Source: Thalassospira sp. TSL5-1 (GTDB lineage Bacteria > Pseudomonadota > Alphaproteobacteria > Rhodospirillales > Thalassospiraceae). Taken from it: a DNA stretch of 64,000 bases. Each line of letters starts with the position of its first letter. Position 1 is the stretch's first letter. The notes below the pieces were generated by a model, which was not told where the DNA came from, made no database searches, and was given only the letters and a program-made list of their open reading frames with translations. The stretch is from the NCBI RefSeq assembly GCF_001907695.1, contig NZ_KV880638.1:682882-746881 (forward strand). Reading direction: 5' to 3'. Positions 8,179 to 17,419 of the stretch are shown here, piece by piece. A program made the position numbers and the translations under genes.

Positions 8179-9473
8179 CTGTCATCCAGAATGCTAAGGG
8201 TAAACAATGTCAGGATGATGGAAGGCACGACCTTCACTAAAGGCCCCAGCGGGTCAAGCCAGAGGTCGGGTGCTGTTGCCAGGCTGCTGATAAGGTATCC
8301 GGCAGACACGGCAATCATGCCAAGGCACGCATATTTGCTGAACCTGCGCGCCAGCACTGCTGTGCCAAGCGCAATATCGGCAACCGCCCCGATGATCACC
8401 AGAAACGTGCCTGCCTCTGACGACATGCCACGATCAACCAGAATGTGCCCGGCATCATTCAGCGCGTAAAGACCGATGGCGCCACTTGCAATCCAGAACA
8501 AAGACAGGATGCCGATTGCCAGGGGCAACATCATATAGAGCCTGGCAAACCAGCGTTCCTGCACGGTTGCAGGCATGGCTGATAACGTATCTTCGAGCGA
8601 CCGGCATGGCGGGTTGCCGGTTTTTTGCCAGCTATCTGCATCAGCGATGATGCCATCCTGCAAGGATTTCAGGGCATTCGTGCGCAAAGGTGCACGCCAT
8701 CCCAGCAACCCGGCAAGGTCGGCACATTTCCCCAGCAAGCGCGTTATGGCGTCGGGGATTTTCACGTTTATCGTCCATGCAGGCAAACCAAGCCATTGAC
8801 GAAAGGCCGCTTTGAGTTCGTCAAAACGATGTGAATCCTCTTCGGTAAGGTCGGCAATGGTTCCCGCCGGGATTACACCGTTCGCCGCTTTGACAACCGC
8901 ATAGGTCACGTCATCAATCGAGACCGTTTGTATCGGGGTGTCCGGAAATATCTGAAAATTGATCAACGGAAAGGCTGCAGCAGCCCGTAATAGTGCCGTG
9001 CCACCATAGGCATCCCGGCTAATGACAAGGGATGGGCGAAATATCTGCCAGTTGAGGTGGCTATTGATCAGTATCCGGTCGCCGCGTGCCTTGCTTTGCA
9101 TGAAGGATGTCGAAGCCTGTTCGGTTGCACCGGCAGCGGATATTTGAATGAACTGCACATCTCGCCCCTCAAGGGCGCGGGTGATGTTTTCGATCAGCGT
9201 GACATGAATGGCCTCAAGGTTGTCCCGGCCGCCATCCTGAAGCGCACCGGCGGCATTTACCACGATGTCGGCCTCTTTGAGCATTTCCGACCAGTCAGAT
9301 ACAGAAGCTCTGGCAATATCCGCGATACACCAATTTATCCGGTTATTGCTTTGCAGGCCTTTTCCAAGGGATCGTCCCACGCCCGTTACATCAAAACCGG
9401 CGTGAAGAAGGTGGCGCACACAGGCTGATCCAATCAGTCCGTAGGCGCCCAACACATAGACCTTCTTTTTCAT
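8175..9473 (-). CDS. NAD(P)-dependent epimerase/oxidoreductase (SDR) fused to a DoxX-like membrane domain
   Basis: The 432-aa product has an extended-SDR half with the nucleotide-binding motif GAYGLIG near the N-terminus (KKVYVLGAYGLIGSACVRHLL), an acidic cap (VGRS), NAAG and a strand ending QISAAG, with no classical YxxxK but a SFMQSKARGD segment in its place. From about residue 310 on there are four hydrophobic helices resembling DoxX-like domains. ATG 9473 is preferred over an in-frame GTG 21 nt upstream because it has GGGAG about 10 nt before it. A perfect palindrome lies at 9505-9520, upstream of the start. Substrate unknown; the NADH ubiquinone subunit-like and quinone-linked SDRs are relatives. 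Confidence 0.82.
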   Translation of the reverse strand: MKKKVYVLGAYGLIGSACVRHLLHAGFDVTGVGRSLGKGLQSNNRINWCIADIARASVSDWSEMLKEADIVVNAAGALQDGGRDNLEAIHVTLIENITRALEGRDVQFIQISAAGATEQASTSFMQSKARGDRILINSHLNWQIFRPSLVISRDAYGGTALLRAAAAFPLINFQIFPDTPIQTVSIDDVTYAVVKAANGVIPAGTIADLTEEDSHRFDELKAAFRQWLGLPAWTINVKIPDAITRLLGKCADLAGLLGWRAPLRTNALKSLQDGIIADADSWQKTGNPPCRSLEDTLSAMPATVQERWFARLYMMLPLAIGILSLFWIASGAIGLYALNDAGHILVDRGMSSEAGTFLVIIGAVADIALGTAVLARRFSKYACLGMIAVSAGYLISSLATAPDLWLDPLGPLVKVVPSIILTLFTLSILDDR

Positions 9474-9504
9474 GTGCCGCTGGCTCCCATTCACGTCGAT
9501 CAGC

Positions 9505-9520
9505 TAGGGTCATGACCCTA
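9505..9520. promoter_or_regulatory. 16-bp perfect palindrome, probable operator of the SDR-DUF2269 operon
   Basis: TAGGGTCATGACCCTA reads identically on both strands and ends 31 bp upstream of the chosen start of the SDR gene. Its form resembles MerR-type spacer operators. No regulator gene is adjacent; the neighbouring sequence is the displaced meaB end. Confidence 0.55.
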
Positions 9521-9570
9521 AGGCGATGTGAGAGTTCTAGCGTGATCGGGACGATAAAAGCACGGAGAAA

Positions 9571-10086
9571 TTAGCGGCCCTGGTTTGCTGAATGGATCAG
9601 GCCGAGTAATTCCTCGACAGCCGCAGTGGGGTGTGTTGTGCCTTCGAGAACGCCATTTTCCAGTGTTTTTAAGCGTGATTTGACATCGTCGCGCCGGGTG
9701 AAGGTTTCCAGCAGGCGGTCGCGCAGCATGGTCCACATCCAGTCATGTTGCTGGCGGGCACGTTTGGCGGCAAATTCGCCTTCTTTTTCCATGATCTGGC
9801 GGTGTTGTTTGATCAGGTCCCAGACCTCGTCCAGCCCCTCGCGCGTGAGCGAGGATACCATCATGGATTGCGGACGCCAGTGGTGGCTGGAAGGCTGTAA
9901 AATGCGCAGGGCCGATGAATATTCGCGTTTGGCTTCGCGGGCCTTGGCCGGGTCGGCGTCGGATTTGTTGACCGCAATTAAATCGGCAATTTCCAGCACA
10001 CCCTTTTTAATGCCTTGCAATTCATCGCCCGCCCCGGGGAGCATCAGCACCAAAAAGAAATCGGTCATTTGCGGGATCATAAGCAC
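9571..10086 (-). pseudogene. Displaced 3' fragment of meaB (C-terminal domain only)
   Basis: This 171-codon open frame matches residues 201 onward of the full-length MeaB encoded at 11322-12404. It keeps the NKSD guanine-specificity motif and the helical C-terminal region but lacks the whole N-terminal part with Walker A, so it cannot bind GTP normally. Homology to the intact copy starts abruptly at 10073, just inside the ORF start, and the first few codons and upstream bases are unrelated. It ends GLIHSANQGR after EELL, where the intact copy ends TIIS. Differences from the intact copy are mostly synonymous, which points to an allelic copy that evolved under selection rather than a decayed tandem duplicate. 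No plausible ribosome site precedes it. Confidence 0.85.
9604..10073. repeat. Direct repeat copy A of the meaB 3' end
   Basis: 470 bp that align without gaps to 11337-11806. I counted 32 mismatches by eye (about 93% identity), with 12 in the first 39 bp at the C-terminal-coding edge and a perfectly identical stretch of about 100 bp around 9700-9803. Confidence 0.88.
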
Positions 10087-10532
10087 TAGGCCAACAGCAT
10101 TAGCTTAGCAGAGTAAAATGACTTCCTGTATCACGAGGATAGTTGCTTCTAGGGGGCAGACCTTTCATCGAAAAATTTTATTTTTGCAAGAAAAAATAGT
10201 TGTCGTTATTAAAAAATTAGTTGGCAAAGGTGTGCCGATATTCCTTTGACTGTTTTTCTGGTATTAAGGATGAATATAAAAGGCATTGTCATCTGGTTTT
10301 TTGATGCGTGTTGGAGAATGTCGGTGTAAATTGTCTGACAACTTCAGAAAAAATATTCATGAACGGTGAAAAGAATTGATTGGGCGTGATTTTTCCAGCA
10401 TAAAGTATCTACTTGGAAATGGAATCGTATGGTAAATTATCCTGTGTGATTTTAAATTTCAGCCTTCGCATGCTGAAATTTCTGTTTTTGGTTTAATGAA
10501 ATATTTCGCATAATTTTTTTTGGGAGGACTGT
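10087..10532. promoter_or_regulatory. AT-rich leader of the inserted gene
   Basis: About 446 bp with no protein-like frame. It contains a strong hairpin at 10454-10481 and ends in a GGGAGGA ribosome site at 10522-10528. AT-rich tracts (for example 10170-10215) could supply promoters. It could be a plain promoter leader or carry a small RNA ending at the hairpin. Confidence 0.45.
10454..10481 (+). terminator. Hairpin upstream of the inserted ORF: attenuator or small-RNA terminator
   Basis: AAATTTCAGC (10454-10463) and GCTGAAATTT (10472-10481) form a perfect 10-bp stem with an 8-nt loop, followed by TCTGTTTTTGG. It lies 51 bp before the ATG of the 259-aa gene, so transcripts from the leader would meet it before the gene. 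Confidence 0.55.
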
Positions 10533-11312
10533 ATGAAAAGGACAAACTTGGCAAAAGAGGTTTCAAGCATGTGCCTCAGTATTAGAGATGCTAAAATTTC
10601 TTCAAATGAAAATGTTATTTCTGCGTTGATTTCCATGTTTAATAAGTTCGAGAACCCGCTTCTTGCTTGTGAGATATATAAAGAGAGAATAGTTGAGCTT
10701 TTGTTTTTGCTTGATTATCTGAATGAGGATCATGTCGATCGTGACGTTGTGAATGAAGTCAAATCTTCTTGCGAAAGGTTAATGCATCTTTTTGACGCGC
10801 CAAATTTAAATAAGGTGTTTAACAATATCTCAAAATCTATAATTAGAGATATTGATGTTGCTAGATTACGGGCGGTATCAAGTGAGATGAATAGAGTTTT
10901 TCCTATTTTTGTTCTTAAAGAAGACGATGTAAGTAAAATTTTAGCCGATTTTGAAGAATTTTATTCAGATTACATGAGGGATGGTGAGTTGAATGAATTT
11001 GTTAAATATTCTATATCTAACGGTTTAGAGAGGTTGAGGTTTTGTCTTAATTATTATGAATTTTTTGGCTCATCTAGCGTGATTGATTCTATTTATATTA
11101 TTCACAAAGATTTGTATATTTCCAAGGGGAGTAGTGTTTATTGTTCTGGTGATTCGAGAATTAAAAGACTGGAAGAATTGATGACTGAAACTATTAAAAA
11201 AATTATTTCCCTCGATTCAGGGTTTGATAGAGTATCTAGCTTGTATGGTAAAATTATTATGCTTACTCAAGCGTATGATGCTGTAATGAAATGTCTCCCT
11301 CCTCCATCTTAA
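10533..11312 (+). CDS. Unrecognised 259-aa protein on the foreign insert
   Basis: The ATG has a strong ribosome site (GGGAGGA, 4 nt upstream), so the gene is probably real and expressed. The product is predicted to be almost wholly alpha-helical, charged, without signal peptide or membrane helices. Visible features: an N-terminal helix pair (residues 1-60), a central acidic segment (about 130-165) with VLKEDDVSKILADFEEFYSDY, and a C-terminal helix ending in MKCLPPPS. I recognise no domain, P-loop or catalytic motif. Base composition and codon use mark it as recently acquired. A lone AT-rich gene between two housekeeping-gene ends is a typical setting for anti-phage or toxin-immunity cargo, but that is inference only. 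Confidence 0.75.
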   Translation: MKRTNLAKEVSSMCLSIRDAKISSNENVISALISMFNKFENPLLACEIYKERIVELLFLLDYLNEDHVDRDVVNEVKSSCERLMHLFDAPNLNKVFNNISKSIIRDIDVARLRAVSSEMNRVFPIFVLKEDDVSKILADFEEFYSDYMRDGELNEFVKYSISNGLERLRFCLNYYEFFGSSSVIDSIYIIHKDLYISKGSSVYCSGDSRIKRLEELMTETIKKIISLDSGFDRVSSLYGKIIMLTQAYDAVMKCLPPPS

Positions 11313-11321
11313 ATAGTCTGG

Positions 11322-12404
11322 TTAAGAGATTATCGTTAACAGTTCTTCGACAGCGGAAGTTGGATTGATTGTGCCATCCAGAACGCCACTTTCCAGTGTT
11401 TTCAGGCGTGATTTGACATCCTCGCGCCGAGTGAAGGTTTCCAGCAGGCGGTCGCGCAGCATGGTCCACATCCAGTCATGTTGCTGGCGGGCACGTTTGG
11501 CGGCAAATTCGCCTTCTTTTTCCATGATCTGGCGGTGCTGTTTGATCAGGTCCCAGACCTCATCCAGCCCCTCGCGCGTTAGCGAGGACACCATCATGGA
11601 TTGCGGACGCCAGAGGTGGCTGGAAGGTTGTAAAATGCGCAGGGCCGATGAATATTCGCGCTTTGCTTCGCGGGCCTTGGCCGGGTCGGCGTCGGATTTA
11701 TTGACCGCGATTAAATCGGCAATTTCCAGCACACCCTTTTTGATGCCTTGCAATTCATCGCCCGCACCGGGCAGCATCAGCACCAAAAAGAAATCGGTCA
11801 TTTGCGAAACCATGGTTTCGCTTTGCCCGGCCCCGACGGTTTCGACCAGCACCACGTCAAACCCGGCGGCCTCGCACAGCAAAATGGTTTCACGCGTCAT
11901 GCGGTTAACCCCGCCCAAATACCCGCTGCTGGGCGAGGGGCGGATATAGGCATTCGGGTCAATCGACAAATCGTTCATCCGGGTTTTATCACCCAGTATG
12001 GACCCGCCAGACCGTGCACTGGTCGGATCAACCGCCAGCACGGCGACTTTGTGCCCTTCGCGGGTTAGCTTGGTGCCAAAGGCCTCGATAAAGGTGGATT
12101 TGCCAACACCGGGTACGCCGGTAATGCCGATGCGCCGAGACCCGCCGGTATGCGGCATGAGCTGTTCAAGCACCTGTTGTGCTTGGACAAAATGCTCGGC
12201 CTTGCGGCTTTCAACCAGGGTAATGGCGCGTGACAGAATGGTGCGGTTGCCCGCAAGGATGCCTTCGACAATGTCATCGGTGCTTAGAACGCGCCGCTTG
12301 GCCCGGGGGCGCGGGCTGGTGGTGCTGCTGGTGCCGGGAATGGTTCGCAGGGTTTCCTTCACCGGGAATCCTTTTTGTCGCGCAATTTCGTCGTGTTGCA
12401 TCAT
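11322..12404 (-). CDS. meaB: Methylmalonyl-CoA mutase-associated GTPase MeaB (ArgK family)
   Basis: The 360-aa G3E-class GTPase protects and reloads adenosylcobalamin in methylmalonyl-CoA mutase. Walker A GVPGVGKS is at residues 96-103, the DPTSARSGGSILGDKTRM switch region at about 126-143, ETVGAGQSE at 188-196 (with the G3 region), and NKSD at 235-238. The C-terminal helices for dimerisation follow. The gene is 71 bp downstream of the mutase large subunit, as is usual. Its last four residues (TIIS) and stop come from sequence where homology with the displaced copy at 9571 breaks off, so the present 3' end was probably created by a recombination event; the protein is only slightly shortened and should work. 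M1 and M2 are both possible starts. Confidence 0.93.
   Translation of the reverse strand: MMQHDEIARQKGFPVKETLRTIPGTSSTTSPRPRAKRRVLSTDDIVEGILAGNRTILSRAITLVESRKAEHFVQAQQVLEQLMPHTGGSRRIGITGVPGVGKSTFIEAFGTKLTREGHKVAVLAVDPTSARSGGSILGDKTRMNDLSIDPNAYIRPSPSSGYLGGVNRMTRETILLCEAAGFDVVLVETVGAGQSETMVSQMTDFFLVLMLPGAGDELQGIKKGVLEIADLIAVNKSDADPAKAREAKREYSSALRILQPSSHLWRPQSMMVSSLTREGLDEVWDLIKQHRQIMEKEGEFAAKRARQQHDWMWTMLRDRLLETFTRREDVKSRLKTLESGVLDGTINPTSAVEELLTIIS
11337..11806. repeat. Direct repeat copy B of the meaB 3' end
   Basis: The 470-bp counterpart of 9604-10073, here fused in frame to the 5' two-thirds of meaB. The boundary at 11806 falls in the QMTDFF codons; from there upstream the gene is unique in the window. 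Confidence 0.88.
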
Positions 12405-12475
12405 AAGGCGGCATCGATTGTATCGGCAAGCCCGGCGGTTTTATGTTTTCACCGGGCTCGACCTTTTCTAGTGGG

Positions 12476-14632
12476 TTATGCCGCGTCAGATGTTTCCCCC
12501 TCCAGCAGCTTTTCAAGCAACTCGCTGGCGGCTTCGGCAATGACGGTGCCGGGCGGGAAAATCGCCTCGGCCCCGGCGGCAAACAGTTTGTCGAAATCCT
12601 GTGGCGGAATCACGCCCCCCGCCACAATCATGATGTCTTCGCGGCCCAGTTTATCCAGCTCGGCCCGCAATTGCGGCACCAGGGTTAAGTGACCTGCGGC
12701 AAGCGAGCTTGCACCGACAATATGCACATCGTTTTCAACCGCCTGGCGGGCGGCCTCTTCCGGTGTTTGGAACAGCGGGCCAATATCCACATCAAAGCCC
12801 AAATCGGCAAAGGCGGTGGCGATGACTTTTTGCCCCCGGTCATGGCCGTCCTGGCCCATTTTGGCAATCAGGATGCGCGGGCGGCGGCCTTCGGCCTCGT
12901 TAAAGGCGTCAATCAGCTTGGCAACCTTTTCGAGTGCGGCGTTATTGGCCCCGACCTCGGTTTTATAAACCCCGGCAATGGAGCGGATGACGGCCTGATG
13001 GCGGCCATAAACCTTTTCCAGCGCGTCGGAAATTTCGCCAACCGTGCATTTTGCCCGGGCGGCCTGCACGGCCAGTTCCAGCAAATTGCCCGATTTTTCA
13101 CCTGCCGCGTTGGTCAGCGCGGTCAAGGCACTTTCAACACTTGCATCGTCACGCTCGGCGCGCAAACGTTCCAGCTTGGCAATTTGCTGGCGGCGGACTT
13201 CGGCATTATCAACCTGCAAAACATCCACCGGGCGGTCATCGGTGACGCGGTATTTGTTCACACCGACCAGTGACTGGCGGCCACTATCGATACGGGCCTG
13301 GGTGCGGGCGGCGGCTTCTTCGATGCGCATTTTCGGGATGCCTGCTTCAATCGCCTTTGCCATACCGCCCTGTTCTTCGACCTCGGCGATATGGGCCCAG
13401 GCCTTTTCGGCCAGATCGCGGGTGAGACGTTCGACATAATAACTGCCGCCCCACGGATCGATCACGTTGGTGGTGCCGCTTTCCTGCTGCAAAAACAGTT
13501 GGGTATTGCGGGCAATGCGGGCGGAAAAATCGGTCGGCAGGGCCAGGGCCTCGTCCAGCGCATTGGTATGGAGCGACTGGGTGTGGCCCTGGGTGGAGGC
13601 CATGGCCTCGACACAGGTGCGGATCACATTGTTAAACACATCCTGCGCGGTCAGTGACCAGCCCGATGTCTGGCTATGCGTGCGCAGGGAAAGCGACTTG
13701 TTGCTTTGCGGATCAAACTGTTTGATCAGCTTGGCCCAGATCATGCGGGCGGCGCGCATTTTGGCAATTTCCATAAAGAAATTCATGCCAATCGCCCAGA
13801 AAAACGACAGGCGCGGGGCGAATTTATCAATATCCAGCCCGGCTTCCATGCCCGCACGGGCATATTCCACGCCATCGGCCAGGGTATAGGCCAGTTCCAG
13901 GTCCGCCGTCGCCCCGGCTTCCTGCATGTGATAGCCGGAAATCGAAATGGAATTGAATTTCGGCATGTTTTGCGAGGTAAAGGCAAAAATATCCGAAATG
14001 ATGCGCATCGAGGGTTTGGGCGGATAGATATAGGTGTTGCGCACCATGAATTCTTTGAGAATGTCGTTCTGGATGGTGCCGGAAAGCTGGGCATGTTTAA
14101 CGCCCTGTTCTTCGGCCGCGGCGATATAAAGCGCCATCACCGGCAAAACCGCGCCGTTCATGGTCATGGACACCGACATTTGATCGAGCGGGATGCCATC
14201 AAAAAGGGTGCGCATGTCATAGATGCTGTCAATTGCCACACCGGCCATGCCGACATCGCCCGCAACACGGGGATGGTCGCTGTCATAGCCGCGATGGGTG
14301 GCAAGGTCGAAGGCAATGGACAGGCCCTTTTGCCCGGCGGCAAGGTTGCGGCGGTAAAAGGCGTTGGATTCCTCGGCGGTGGAAAAACCGGCATATTGGC
14401 GGATCGTCCAGGGGCGCTGCACATACATGGTGGGGTAGGGGCCGCGCAAAAAGGGCGGCATGCCCGGCATGGTGTGCAAATGGTCCAGCCCGGCAAGGTC
14501 ATCGCTGCCATAAACCGGCTTTACATCAATGCCTTCGGGGGTATGCCACGGCACGCCCGATGCGGGGGCTTTGGGCGCATCACCAGTGTTGTCAAACAGG
14601 GGCAGGTCGGAAAAATCGGGGATCCGGGTCAT
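12476..14632 (-). CDS. scpA: Methylmalonyl-CoA mutase large (catalytic) subunit
   Basis: The 718-aa product has the mutase TIM barrel followed by a C-terminal cobalamin-binding flavodoxin-like domain. The barrel shows [18 protein letters not shown] near residue 75 and [22 protein letters not shown] about 115-136, both hallmarks of methylmalonyl-CoA mutases. The lower-axial-ligand motif DGHDRG (DxHxxG) is in [14 protein letters not shown] near residue 595, with GGVIPPQDF further on. It converts (R)-methylmalonyl-CoA to succinyl-CoA. Only 2 bp separate it from the small subunit gene and it is followed by meaB, giving a mutA-scpA-meaB operon. The symbol mutB is used for the same gene in other organisms. 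Confidence 0.95.
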   Translation of the reverse strand: MTRIPDFSDLPLFDNTGDAPKAPASGVPWHTPEGIDVKPVYGSDDLAGLDHLHTMPGMPPFLRGPYPTMYVQRPWTIRQYAGFSTAEESNAFYRRNLAAGQKGLSIAFDLATHRGYDSDHPRVAGDVGMAGVAIDSIYDMRTLFDGIPLDQMSVSMTMNGAVLPVMALYIAAAEEQGVKHAQLSGTIQNDILKEFMVRNTYIYPPKPSMRIISDIFAFTSQNMPKFNSISISGYHMQEAGATADLELAYTLADGVEYARAGMEAGLDIDKFAPRLSFFWAIGMNFFMEIAKMRAARMIWAKLIKQFDPQSNKSLSLRTHSQTSGWSLTAQDVFNNVIRTCVEAMASTQGHTQSLHTNALDEALALPTDFSARIARNTQLFLQQESGTTNVIDPWGGSYYVERLTRDLAEKAWAHIAEVEEQGGMAKAIEAGIPKMRIEEAAARTQARIDSGRQSLVGVNKYRVTDDRPVDVLQVDNAEVRRQQIAKLERLRAERDDASVESALTALTNAAGEKSGNLLELAVQAARAKCTVGEISDALEKVYGRHQAVIRSIAGVYKTEVGANNAALEKVAKLIDAFNEAEGRRPRILIAKMGQDGHDRGQKVIATAFADLGFDVDIGPLFQTPEEAARQAVENDVHIVGASSLAAGHLTLVPQLRAELDKLGREDIMIVAGGVIPPQDFDKLFAAGAEAIFPPGTVIAEAASELLEKLLEGETSDAA

Positions 14633-14634
14633 GG

Positions 14635-16689
14635 TTATTTCACTCCCAGATGGTCAAGGGTGGCGGTGGTTGTGGCAATCACATCCGACCCCATAAAAAT
14701 GAAATCATCAATGCCTGCTGCCTCAAAGGCAGCGCGATTATCGCCGGGATGCCCGGCAAGGTAAATTCTGCTGGCCCCGGCCGCCTTTAAGGCCTTTGCC
14801 ATTTTGGCGGCATGTTCGGCATATTGGGTGTCTGATCCGCAAATGATGGCGACTTTGGCCCCGCTATCGCCGAAGGCTTTGGCGGCATCATGACCATTGG
14901 CAAAGCCATTATTGGCAATTGCCTCTATCCCGCCAGCGCCAAAGAAATTTCGGGAAAAGGAGGCCCGCGCCGTATGTTCGGCAACACGGCCAATATTACA
15001 CAGGAAAATTTGTGGTGCCGTGCCGGTTTCCTGCTTGTGGGCCGATGCCCGCCTGCGATTGCCCTCGAAGGCTTCAGACAGGCGATGCTGGGGAAGTGGG
15101 GTAATGCGGGTTGGTGTTGCGCCGCCATAAAGAGCGGTAAAAAGCTGCGCGATGCTGGCCCCGTTTTTTGCGGCCTTGACCAGATCGGCAAAGTCATGGC
15201 CGATTTTATCATCGGCAGTGCCGGAGCGAGATGCGGCAGCGGCGCGAAGGGCTGCGATATCGGGTACCTCGCAGGTTACGGCGGCTTCGTCAATATTGGG
15301 GAATTCGGACACACCGGTTAATGGTTCACGCCGTGTGGCAACACGCGATTCGCGCTTTTGCCACAGATCGGCAATTTCACGGGCCAGGCTGCCATTTTCA
15401 ACGGCGCTGACAATGCCGCCTTTGCCCTCAATTTCCTGGAATTTCTGCCAGGCATTCAGGGCAAGATCACGGGTGAGGTTTTCAATAAACCACGAACCCC
15501 CAGCCGGGTCGATGACGCGGTGCACATTGCTTTCTTCCTGCAAAATCAGTTGCGTGTTGCGGGCAATGCGGCGTGAAAAACTGTCAGGCAGGCCAATGGC
15601 ATGGTCATAGGGCAGGCATATCACGCTATCGGCCCCGCCCAGCCCGGCAGCAAAGCTGGTGACTGTGGTGCGCAGCATATTCACCCACGGGTCCACCTTG
15701 GTCATCACCTGTTCGGCCGACATCGCGGTTATCGAAACCGTGCCATCTTTAACGTCCGATGCCTGCAAAACACGCCGCCACATCAAACGCAGGGCACGCA
15801 GCTTGGCGATACCGGCAAAAAAGTCGCTGCCAATGGCGGTGGTAAAGGTGATGCTGGCTGCTGCCTTGGCCCCGTCCATGCCGCCTTCGACCAGTGCGCG
15901 GAAATAAGCAAGCCCGGTTGCGAGCGCAATGGCAAGTTCCATGCTGTCGGTGGCTCCGGCATTGTACCAGCCGGTGCTGTTGACATTGATTGCCGTGGCA
16001 TGGGGCAGCGTTGTTGAAATGGTTTTGGTAAAGGAGGCTGCCTGTTCCAGCGCATCCTCGATATTGGTGGGGCAGTAACCCTCGCGCGCAAGCGTGCCAA
16101 TCGGGTCCAGGTTAAAGGCCGGGGCAGCATCTTTGCTGCTTTCGTCCTGGGCGATGCGCGCGGCCAGCAATGCGGCAAAGGGAATGGCCGCCGCCCCGCC
16201 ATCCAGCGCGATGGGGGCCAGGTTGGTGTAAACACCTTTAAGTGCGCTATTCAGATCATCAAGGTTATAAACCATCACACCGCCCAGCCCGGCATCATCG
16301 CCGCTGGGGGCATTGCCAAAGCGCGCGGCATGATCCAGGCGCAGCAAAACCGATGTCACACCATTTTCCAGATCTTCGAGAATGGCGGAATTAACGGCTT
16401 TGGGGTCCGGGTGGGCATGAAGCTGGCGAATGTCCCAGCCGGTTGCGGCAGCATCGTCGCCGCTGGGAAGCTGTTGGTGGGTGTCAACCAGGCCCGCATG
16501 GATTTGTGCCGTGTCACCATCCAGATCGTCGGCTGTGTAAATGGGCTGAATGTCAAAACCGTCGCGCAGATGCGTGACCAGTTTTTTGTCAAACGGCGCG
16601 CCATTCAGGGCGGCTTCGGCCAGTTTGCGCCAGGCCGCATAATCGGCAGGCGGAAATTCAGATGCCAGTTTCAAGCTCTGATCGGTCAT
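14635..16689 (-). CDS. mutA: Methylmalonyl-CoA mutase small subunit
   Basis: The 684-aa product resembles the mutase barrel ([51 protein letters not shown]) and ends in a degenerate cobalamin-domain remnant that lacks a DxHxxG motif ([22 protein letters not shown]), as expected for the non-catalytic subunit. It pairs with ScpA in a heterodimer. The start at 16689 is chosen because ATG is preceded by GGGAG at a 6-nt gap; the frame extends a further 26 codons upstream with a composition unlike the family. It is the first gene of the operon. Confidence 0.93.
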   Translation of the reverse strand: MTDQSLKLASEFPPADYAAWRKLAEAALNGAPFDKKLVTHLRDGFDIQPIYTADDLDGDTAQIHAGLVDTHQQLPSGDDAAATGWDIRQLHAHPDPKAVNSAILEDLENGVTSVLLRLDHAARFGNAPSGDDAGLGGVMVYNLDDLNSALKGVYTNLAPIALDGGAAAIPFAALLAARIAQDESSKDAAPAFNLDPIGTLAREGYCPTNIEDALEQAASFTKTISTTLPHATAINVNSTGWYNAGATDSMELAIALATGLAYFRALVEGGMDGAKAAASITFTTAIGSDFFAGIAKLRALRLMWRRVLQASDVKDGTVSITAMSAEQVMTKVDPWVNMLRTTVTSFAAGLGGADSVICLPYDHAIGLPDSFSRRIARNTQLILQEESNVHRVIDPAGGSWFIENLTRDLALNAWQKFQEIEGKGGIVSAVENGSLAREIADLWQKRESRVATRREPLTGVSEFPNIDEAAVTCEVPDIAALRAAAASRSGTADDKIGHDFADLVKAAKNGASIAQLFTALYGGATPTRITPLPQHRLSEAFEGNRRRASAHKQETGTAPQIFLCNIGRVAEHTARASFSRNFFGAGGIEAIANNGFANGHDAAKAFGDSGAKVAIICGSDTQYAEHAAKMAKALKAAGASRIYLAGHPGDNRAAFEAAGIDDFIFMGSDVIATTTATLDHLGVK

Positions 16690-17419
16690 GGTTGCTCCCG
16701 GTCGCGGTCGATAGGAAACACCGGCATGGTCATATGCGGTGCTGTGGGTCCCCGTCGCCCGGTACACCCCGCCCGGCCAGCTAGAGAGCGAAACATTCCC
16801 GGTAATCTGACTTGTTCCATCGTGATGACAGGCCCTGTTTTTTTGGTCTGACGGTACGGAACCAACAGTTGCGGGGGCAGTTTCGGCTTTGGCAGATGCC
16901 GCACCGAATTCCCGGAAAAGGTTTCATGTCGCCTTGTTGCGACGGTCCTGTTTATAGCACCCTCCCTCAATTCAGTAAATAGGCATGGAAATACCTATTT
17001 ATCCGGATAGGGGCGGCAAAGTTGCCGTAACGGGGCGAGAAAATCCTTTAATCTCAATGTTCAATAGGGCGGTGCCCCAAAATCGGTGAAAGCAGCGGAC
17101 ATCGCAAAATAGAAATGCCGGTCTCAGACTTTGGTGGCAGAGGCCGGTTTTGGCAGGGGCGTTTGCGGGGACATGATGGAATTTGAATTAACAAAGTTCT
17201 TGTCAAATAGGGGTGTCAAAGCTGTGTGACGGGGGTGAGAAGCGTTGCAAATGATTTTTCCCGTTCGGGGAATTTGGCCGAAAATGGCAGATTTGCTCAA
17301 GTTTGCCGCAGGATGAAACGAACAAGCCGTTTAATTGCGGCAAAATTTCGACATTTAACCAATTCGACATTTTCAGTGTCTATGGTCGGGATGTCCTGAA
17401 ATTCGGAGAGAAGCCATTC
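16690..17419. promoter_or_regulatory. Divergent control region of the mutase operon and the receiver gene
   Basis: About 730 bp without a convincing gene. At 16978-17011 the words AAATAGG, CCTATTT and ATAGG form overlapping inverted repeats (AAATAGG at 16978-16984 with CCTATTT at 16994-17000; CCTAT at 16994-16998 with ATAGG at 17007-17011), a possible operator. The receiver gene has GGAGAG at 17405-17410 before its ATG. Confidence 0.4.

Larger units (their letters stand above)
10074..11336. mobile_element. AT-rich foreign insert between the two meaB 3' copies
   Basis: This 1.26-kb segment is bounded on both sides by the meaB 3' repeats. It is visibly far richer in A and T than anything else in the window and its single gene uses codons such as AAA, ATT, TTA and AGA that neighbours avoid. 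No integrase, transposase or terminal inverted repeats are seen, so it is either a minimal cargo brought in by homologous recombination across the meaB end or the remnant of a larger island. Confidence 0.7.

Noticed and set aside
9571..10086. Displaced meaB end as a functional small GTPase gene
   Set aside because: It lacks Walker A and the N-terminal domain and has no ribosome site, so it is a remnant.
10087..10532. Retron or type III toxin-antitoxin RNA in the leader
   Set aside because: No reverse transcriptase gene, no tandem RNA repeats and no toxin-like product; only a single hairpin is seen.
10074..11336. Insertion sequence or integron
   Set aside because: No transposase, integrase, terminal inverted repeats or attC-like site found; only the flanking meaB direct repeats.
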